This document shows, in pieces, positions 16,432 to 20,697 of a DNA stretch of 20,697 nt. Numbering within the stretch: position 1 is the first letter of the stretch; the number at the start of each line of letters is the position of its first letter. Made by a program: the position numbers and the translations under genes. Below the pieces are notes generated by a model, which saw only the letters and a program-made list of their open reading frames with translations, was not told the DNA's origin and searched no databases. The DNA is from Thermodesulfobacteriota bacterium (lineage in GTDB: Bacteria > Desulfobacterota > BSN033 > UBA1163), in assembly GCA_030024065.1 (NCBI GenBank), contig JASEIE010000022.1:1-20697 (forward strand). Reading direction: 5' to 3'.

Positions 16432-17046
16432 ATGCATATTGAATTTATGGTTGAGGAACCTTCTGCAGAAGCAGCCCTTTTAAATATTCTTCCCAAGGTC
16501 TTAGAACCGACAACTTCTTTTGCAATTCATCCACATCAAGGCAAACAAGATCTTCTTAGAAAGTTGCCAAGTAGATTTAGGGGATATAAGGCCTGGTTAC
16601 CGAAAGACTGGCGGATTGTTGTTTTGATCGACGCTGATGATGAAGACTGTAGAGAACTTAAAGCCCGTTTAGAGGATATTGCTTACGGTTCACACTTGTT
16701 GACTAAAAGAGTAGCAAGAAACAGTTCTAACTTTCAGGTCCTGAACCGTCTTGCTATTGAGGAATTGGAAGCCTGGTTCTTTGGGGATATCGAAGCATTA
16801 AATGCTGCATATCCACGCATTTCATTGAACCTTGGGAACAAAGCCAAATACCGTAATCCGGATGCGATTACTGGTGGAACATGGGAAGCACTTGAACGAG
16901 AACTGAAAAGAGTAGGATATTACGCTGGCGGTTTTTCCAAGATTTCTGCTGCTCGTGAGATATCGCTGTGCATGGTTCCAGAGCGGAATCGGTCTCACAG
17001 TTTTCAGATATTTAGACAAGGTTTGTTAGAAATAACTGGATCATAA
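16432..17046 (+). CDS. DUF4276 family Toprim-like protein
   Basis: A 204-aa protein with the features of DUF4276. An N-terminal strand is followed by E8-E9 in FMVEEPSAEAALLNILP (Toprim-like first acidic motif), then VVLIDADDEDC with D67, D69 and D70 (second, metal-binding motif), then IEELEAWFFGD (E110, E111, E113). A FSKISAAREI segment lies near the C-terminus. Toprim folds make or break phosphodiester bonds, so a nuclease role coupled to the upstream ATPase is reasonable. A GAAGGA ribosome-binding site overlaps the end of the ATPase gene, 8 nt from the ATG, and the two genes are separated by 6 nt, so they should be co-expressed. Activity of DUF4276 proteins is inferred from the fold, not from this sequence. 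Confidence 0.85.
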   Translation: MHIEFMVEEPSAEAALLNILPKVLEPTTSFAIHPHQGKQDLLRKLPSRFRGYKAWLPKDWRIVVLIDADDEDCRELKARLEDIAYGSHLLTKRVARNSSNFQVLNRLAIEELEAWFFGDIEALNAAYPRISLNLGNKAKYRNPDAITGGTWEALERELKRVGYYAGGFSKISAAREISLCMVPERNRSHSFQIFRQGLLEITGS

Positions 17047-17280
17047 AGTACATTCAGGTTCGAATACAAAAAGAGGGACGTTCATGAAATTATGACTTAC
17101 TTTGCTAATATATTTGGGGGAGAGGTGGGTCAAAGCGATTCGTGTACTCGGCATGAATAATGGTTTTGTGTTGTAAGTTCCCTTCCGGTCTTAATGGCAG
17201 AAACTGTTAGCCAAAATTGGAGGCAGTAGGGTCAGGTCTCAACCTTCAACAGGTTGGGCGGCTCAGATAGAGGCTCAGGT
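17047..17280. other. Composition boundary before the HEPN gene
   Basis: No supported gene; the open frames here are about 20 codons or fewer. The DNA changes from AT-rich to GC-rich across this gap. A small hairpin, CAACCT (17240-17245) with AGGTTG (17251-17256) around TCAAC, lies next to GGGTCAGGTCTC, which may be the edge of a repeat or insertion. No terminator with a T-tract was found for the ATPase-DUF4276 pair. Confidence 0.35.
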
Positions 17281-18579
17281 ATGCCGGATCAAGTACAATT
17301 GACTCCCTCGGAAAAGGTGACACTGATCGCCGCGATCGAGCGCGCACTACTTGTCGCTGCCAAGGCGCGCAGCGTCGACCATGGGTTGCTCTTTCAGGTC
17401 CTCGCTCTCCGAGACGCGCCAGACTCAGCGCTAATGGAACTCCGCGAACTTCTGAAGGTGATTCAGGCGACACCCGCACTGGAGTTCTTCGACCACGCCT
17501 ATCAATGCGCCCTCGGGAACTGGGAAGATGTGAACTTTCGCTTTCTTGTCCAGTGGCTCATCTCACGCGGGCACCAAGTTGGAGCTAAGCAAACAGTCAA
17601 TGACGTAGCTCGATACTTAGAATCCGAGACTATAGAGGTTACGGCAATTCTGGCGATTGATGGGTTCGGCGTCAAACGCAACATCGAACTTGGTGAGTAC
17701 GAATTGGTTGCGTGGAATGACGTAGCAATGACCGACACCAAGTGGCATGTCGCAGCACGCGGTTTGTTCGGCGGCAAAACTCCCACCGCAGCCGTCATAC
17801 AACGACATGAAATCCAGCGGGTACATGTTCGTCCGTGGGATAGCCCAGGTGCCAACGTTCCACTGTCAATCGAACCAGCTCTCGATATCCTTCGCTGTGT
17901 GACGGCGGTAGCTGGCGCGGGATTTCGCTTGCTTCACTATTGGTTTGAACCCCCGGAATGGGCGCCGTGGGCGGTAAGCCGTTCTACCTTCGGAGTCGAC
18001 ACGACAGCTTTTGCGCGGCCAGTTGAATTAGACGAAGTAGTAGTGCCGCTACTTCTTGAGAGCACATCACGTCTTCGGGAATCGGATGAAAGCAATCGTC
18101 TGCGGCTTCGGGTGCCGCTTGATCGGCTGAATCGGTCCTATCTCGCCGGCATACGCAGCGTCGACAAGGCAATTGAGCTTGGAATAGCACTTGAGTCGCT
18201 ATACGCTCCCGCCAAGCTATCTGAAGGCATCGCTTTCGCCGTCCGGACACGCGCGGCAAGGTTCCTCGGTGGTTTGCCTGATGAGCGCCGCAAAATAGCA
18301 AGAATACATCGGGACGTCTACGACCTGAGGTCCCGCGCAGTGCATGCCGGACGCTTTGACGCTGTAGGAGCACCTAAGAAGTGGCGCGATCAAGCCCTTG
18401 TCCTCCAGGTGCTTGAAGAAGGGCAACGTGTCGTCGGCCAATCGTTGATCAAAGTAATACGAGAGGGCGAACCGAACTGGGAAGAATTCGACATCGGGAA
18501 TGCGGAACCAATTTCGGCTACCGTTGACGCCGTCCAACCCGACAGTACAGCGGACCCGCAGCAAGCAGCGGGCCGCTGA
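17281..18579 (+). CDS. HEPN-domain protein (ApeA-like), putative ribonuclease effector
   Basis: Numbering from ATG 17281 gives 432 aa. The C-terminal part, about 285-395, has the pattern of the Apea-like HEPN domain: SVDKAIELGIALESLY (293-308), a helix ending FLGGLPDER, and YDLRSRAVHAGRF containing R350-x4-H355, the R-x4-6-H ribonuclease motif. The N-terminal 280 residues are mixed alpha/beta of unknown family. Many HEPN proteins are RNases used in abortive infection, and ApeA is one such. Here the function is inferred from the motif and neighbourhood. The frame is also open from a TTG at 17254, but ATG 17281 is preferred because AGAGG lies about 8 nt before it. The gene is visibly more GC-rich than its neighbours, suggesting a separate acquisition. 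Confidence 0.8.
   Translation: MPDQVQLTPSEKVTLIAAIERALLVAAKARSVDHGLLFQVLALRDAPDSALMELRELLKVIQATPALEFFDHAYQCALGNWEDVNFRFLVQWLISRGHQVGAKQTVNDVARYLESETIEVTAILAIDGFGVKRNIELGEYELVAWNDVAMTDTKWHVAARGLFGGKTPTAAVIQRHEIQRVHVRPWDSPGANVPLSIEPALDILRCVTAVAGAGFRLLHYWFEPPEWAPWAVSRSTFGVDTTAFARPVELDEVVVPLLLESTSRLRESDESNRLRLRVPLDRLNRSYLAGIRSVDKAIELGIALESLYAPAKLSEGIAFAVRTRAARFLGGLPDERRKIARIHRDVYDLRSRAVHAGRFDAVGAPKKWRDQALVLQVLEEGQRVVGQSLIKVIREGEPNWEEFDIGNAEPISATVDAVQPDSTADPQQAAGR
18548..18578 (+). other. GC-rich hairpin ending at the HEPN stop codon
   Basis: CAGCGGACCCGC (18548-18559) pairs with GCGGGCCGCTG (18568-18578), leaving A18554 bulged and an eight-base loop. It spans the last codons and touches the TGA. 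There is no T-tract. It could slow 3' decay of the transcript or mark the edge of the acquired segment. Confidence 0.45.
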
Positions 18580-18730
18580 CTTTATCGGAGGAACCTCAGG
18601 GACGTTTGTGCAGAACGTGCAACAAAAAGGTGCACTCCATAAAAAAGTTGCCCCTTCCAAATGGGGAATGCGGAATTCGGAATGCGGATTACGGATATGA
18701 CGAAGAACGGATGAAAATCTTTTCCTCCCC

Positions 18731-18756
18731 TGACTGAATTTTTCAGTCAACTTTTT
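18731..18756 (+). terminator. Possible terminator between the HEPN and DUF4143 genes
   Basis: TGACTGAA (18731-18738) and TTCAGTCA (18742-18749) form an eight-base-pair stem with a three-base loop, followed by ACTTTTTAA. The stem is short and only moderately GC-rich, but the T-run is in the right place. It would isolate the following ATPase from upstream transcription. Confidence 0.5.
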
Positions 18757-18793
18757 AAGACTCTATTGATTGTGGGAAATCTCTGATCCCTAG

Positions 18794-18943
18794 GGGCAGG
18801 CAATCGTAATATCGTATGGTGACTTAGGAAAAAGCCTGGGTATCATCCATAAAAAGGGCGATCCAGATTTCACCGGCGAAACCTTCCGCATCCTTCCCCG
18901 CCGCCTTATTGTGCGAGTTTTGGCAGTTAAAGAATTTCAGTAG
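18794..18943 (+). pseudogene. Protein-like fragment without a start, unidentified
   Basis: Between in-frame stops at 18791 and 18941 this frame reads about 49 residues that look like real protein, ending GETFRILPRRLIVRVLAV and a few more residues. There is no ATG or GTG start in a useful place and no ribosome-binding site. I do not recognise the family. It may be the tail of a lost gene, or chance. It occupies part of the 413-bp gap between the HEPN and DUF4143 genes. Confidence 0.25.
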
Positions 18944-18946
18944 TAA

Positions 18947-18986
18947 TGTAAAAATGCATTGCATTTTTACAAAATTGATGTAAAAT
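18947..18986 (+). promoter_or_regulatory. Promoter with overlapping 11-bp inverted repeat before the DUF4143 ATPase
   Basis: TGTAAAAATGC (18947-18957), three bases ATT, then GCATTTTTACA (18961-18971) form a perfect 11-bp inverted repeat. A sigma70-like pair, TTGCAT (18959-18964) and TAAAAT (18981-18986) with 16-bp spacing, overlaps its right arm. A protein bound to the repeat would cover the -35 box. The -10 box ends 6 nt before the ATG at 18993, so transcription could start at the ATG itself. Confidence 0.5.
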
Positions 18987-18992
18987 AGATTC

Positions 18993-20180
18993 ATGGTCGA
19001 TAAACCAACCTTTATCCCCCGACTCCTTCGTTGTCCGAGTCGATCATTTTTTCTTTTTGGGCCACGCGCCACAGGTAAAAGCACTTGGATGCGACAGGTC
19101 CTTCCAGAGGCAGCATGGTTTGATCTGTTAGACGCATCCCTTTACTTAGAATTAAGCCGCGATCCGCATCGGCTTGAAGCTCTCGTGGGCAACCGGCCTT
19201 CAGGGAGTTGGGTTGTACTGGACGAGATCCAAAAGATCCCGGCCCTCCTTGATGAAGTCCACCGGCTAATGGAAACGCGTCGCTGGCGCTTCGCCATCTG
19301 CGGTTCTTCAGCACGGAAGCTCCGCCGGGGCGGTGCAGACCTCTTGGCAGGGCGTGCTATTACGCTCAACATGGAGGGTTTATCGGCTGCTGAAATAGGT
19401 AAAACATTCGATATGGAATTTTCCCTCAACTGGGGGACACTCCCATTTGTCCAACTCGACCGCGCCGATGCTGCCGATATTCTGGAAGCATATGTGAATA
19501 CTTATCTCAAGGAGGAGATTCGAGAAGAGGGACTTGTAAGGAACGTCCCTCCGTTTTTGCGTTTCCTCAATGTGGCTGGTCAGCTTAACGGGCAAACGGT
19601 CCACGGGCAGAACATCGCCCGGGAAGCTTCATTGCCTCGCAGCACAGTGGATACCTATTTTTCTATTCTGATCGATACCCTCCTAGGCCACTTTCTGCCG
19701 GCTTGGCGCCCCGGCCTCAAGGTTCGCGAAACTGCCCATCCAAAGTTTTATTGGTTCGATCCGGGGGTAGCAAGGGCAACTGCCGGTATGGTTCGTGAAC
19801 CCGCAGACCGGCTCTGGCAGGGGACAGCGCTTGAAACCTTAATCTTTCACGAATTGCGTGTGTACAATGAGATCAGCCGAAAAAAGAGGCCCTTATTTTA
19901 TTACAGGACCGCATTCGGTGTGGAGATTGATTTCATTGTAGAATCCAGAAAGCGGCATGGTGGCGCTCCAGCGCATCTTGTAGCCATCGAAGTGAAGCGT
20001 TCTGATAAGTGGAATCGGAGCTGGGAGTTTGGCCTCAGGGATCTTGCCAGTCATGCAGGCGTCAAAGTAGATCGTATGGTTGCCGTTTACACCGGCCAAC
20101 GTGCCTATCAATTCGAAGGCCTTGACGTCTTGCCGGTTTCAGAGTTTCTCCAAAATCTGTATCAGGGAAAGATTTTCTAA
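18993..20180 (+). CDS. AAA_14 ATPase with DUF4143 domain
   Basis: A 395-aa protein of the widespread AAA_14/DUF4143 type. Walker A is GPRATGKST (23-31), Walker B WVVLDEIQ (73-80) with D77-E78, and a sensor-like CGSSARKL (103-110) follows. The middle (about 205-235) looks like a winged-helix segment (NIAREASLPRSTVDTYFSIL). The C-terminus has D313 (VEIDFIVE) and E333-V-K335 (AIEVKRSD), matching the PD-(D/E)XK-like core often seen at the end of DUF4143. Such proteins occur in large numbers in some genomes, often near mobile or toxin-like genes, with poorly known function. No Shine-Dalgarno is present; the nearby promoter suggests a leaderless message. It is GC-richer than the methyltransferase region. 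Confidence 0.9.
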   Translation: MVDKPTFIPRLLRCPSRSFFLFGPRATGKSTWMRQVLPEAAWFDLLDASLYLELSRDPHRLEALVGNRPSGSWVVLDEIQKIPALLDEVHRLMETRRWRFAICGSSARKLRRGGADLLAGRAITLNMEGLSAAEIGKTFDMEFSLNWGTLPFVQLDRADAADILEAYVNTYLKEEIREEGLVRNVPPFLRFLNVAGQLNGQTVHGQNIAREASLPRSTVDTYFSILIDTLLGHFLPAWRPGLKVRETAHPKFYWFDPGVARATAGMVREPADRLWQGTALETLIFHELRVYNEISRKKRPLFYYRTAFGVEIDFIVESRKRHGGAPAHLVAIEVKRSDKWNRSWEFGLRDLASHAGVKVDRMVAVYTGQRAYQFEGLDVLPVSEFLQNLYQGKIF

Positions 20181-20536
20181 GGGTTCTGTGTCGCGTCTAC
20201 ACTATTCACAGTTAGGAATGGGGTTAAATCTTTAAGGGCTGTTGAAAAACTCGTCTGTTTCCATTTCTTACTTGCGTTGTTTTGGCGTGAATTGACCCTA
20301 ATGTTGCATTGAAAAGGGAGGCGAGTGTGCTTCCAATCCTTTACAATTGCGGAATTTTATATGTTTTATGGATAACATGCGATGTCACCTGATGTGACCT
20401 TTGTGATATGCTTGAAAACTGGGTAGCAAAACGTTTAGAGGTGCCGCTGTAAAGGTTTTCCAGCACACCCACCTCCCTTTTCATATAATTTTTATCAACT
20501 GTGAGGTTGATTTATCTTCTCTCACGCTTTTACATT
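20181..20536. other. Intergenic region after the island, no gene
   Basis: No gene is supported. GGGCTGTTGAAAAACTCG near 20238 looks like the kind of sequence found at insertion-sequence ends or interspersed repeats, but no partner end was found. GTCACCTGATGTGAC near 20383-20397 is a small inverted repeat that could bind a regulator. A perfect TATAAT at 20484-20489 could be the -10 box for the following gene, but no good -35 box sits 17 bp upstream. Confidence 0.35.
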
Positions 20537-20697
20537 ATGAAAAAAACAGAATCATCTCATTTCCAGAAGGAAGCGGTGATAGAGAACCTTTATCAACATG
20601 TGGGATATCTCTCCGTGAAAATCGGAGAGCGGCATCTCTGGAAAGAGGGAGCGCTCGAAAGGACTGCGGACTATATTGAGTCCGCCTTTACCTCTTA
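20537..20697 (+). CDS. Probable M28-family peptidase, N-terminus only (3' partial)
   Basis: An ATG at 20537 opens a frame that runs to the end of the window (53 codons plus two bases). The segment YLSVKIGERHLWKEGALERT followed by ADYIESAF matches the usual start of M28 zinc aminopeptidase-like proteins, where a helix pairing two chain ends precedes the catalytic domain. No signal peptide is evident at this start. The metal ligands lie beyond the window, so this rests on N-terminal resemblance alone. It probably marks the return to ordinary chromosomal genes after the island. Confidence 0.6.
   Translation, partial: MKKTESSHFQKEAVIENLYQHVGYLSVKIGERHLWKEGALERTADYIESAFTS

Noticed and set aside
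17092..17160. 22-codon frame after the DUF4276 gene
   Set aside because: No convincing start signal or similarity; likely chance in AT-rich DNA.
18530..18600. Possible integron attC site at the end of the HEPN gene
   Set aside because: GTCCAAC fits the RYYYAAC core and the hairpin has a bulged base, but no matching GTTRRRY core was found downstream.
18217..18750. 177-codon - strand open frame across the HEPN gene end
   Set aside because: Arises from GC-rich codon use on the opposite strand; no motif and no ribosome-binding site.
20235..20260. Insertion-sequence end (GGGCTGTTGAAAAACTCG)
   Set aside because: No opposite terminal repeat, transposase or target duplication is visible in the window.

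Overview
The window looks like a chromosomal segment of an uncultured or little-studied Gram-negative bacterium. Gene content (Dpp/Opp transporter, DksA-type regulator, GAF-rich histidine kinase, galT, galU), a tRNA with an encoded CCA, and AT-rich palindromic repeats between genes would suit a Desulfobacterota (former Deltaproteobacteria) or related lineage. That placement is an inference from style only; no ribosomal marker is present. Every supported gene is on the + strand.

Region A (1-3870) is a dipeptide/oligopeptide ABC importer operon: the end of dppB, then dppC, dppD and dppF. The gaps between these genes hold inverted or tandem AT-rich repeats. Region B (3871-4288) is a 418-bp gap carrying a nested GC-rich palindromic element.

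Region C (4289-9495) is a compact housekeeping block: a DksA/TraR zinc-finger protein, galT, a three-GAF histidine kinase, a single-domain response regulator overlapping galU by 4 bp, then tRNA-Ala(CGC) and a strong terminator. GalT and GalU would together feed the UDP-glucose/UDP-galactose pool, and the two-component pair lies between them. Region D (9529-10434) is a lone metallo-beta-lactamase-fold hydrolase.

Region E (10809-20180) is an accessory, defence-like island. In order it holds: a RadC N-terminal (helix-hairpin-helix) protein without the catalytic domain, 1 nt upstream of a large DNA methyltransferase with a predicted PD-(D/E)XK-like C-terminus; a coiled-coil two-helix membrane protein; a 52-codon reading frame that looks like the severed tail of a type IIG/Eco57I-like methylase; an AAA ATPase plus DUF4276 Toprim-like pair (a split OLD-like layout); a GC-richer HEPN protein with an R-x4-H ribonuclease motif; and an AAA_14/DUF4143 ATPase with a promoter placed for leaderless transcription. 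Base composition changes along this region, from AT-rich (about 10.8-17.0 kb) to GC-rich (about 17.3-18.6 kb), which suggests several acquisitions. No integrase, transposase or CRISPR array is visible. Region F (20537-end) is the start of a probable M28 peptidase.

The best candidates for something undescribed are the RadC-HhH plus methyltransferase/nuclease-like pair and the ATPase-DUF4276 pair. Both are predictions from motifs and gene order.
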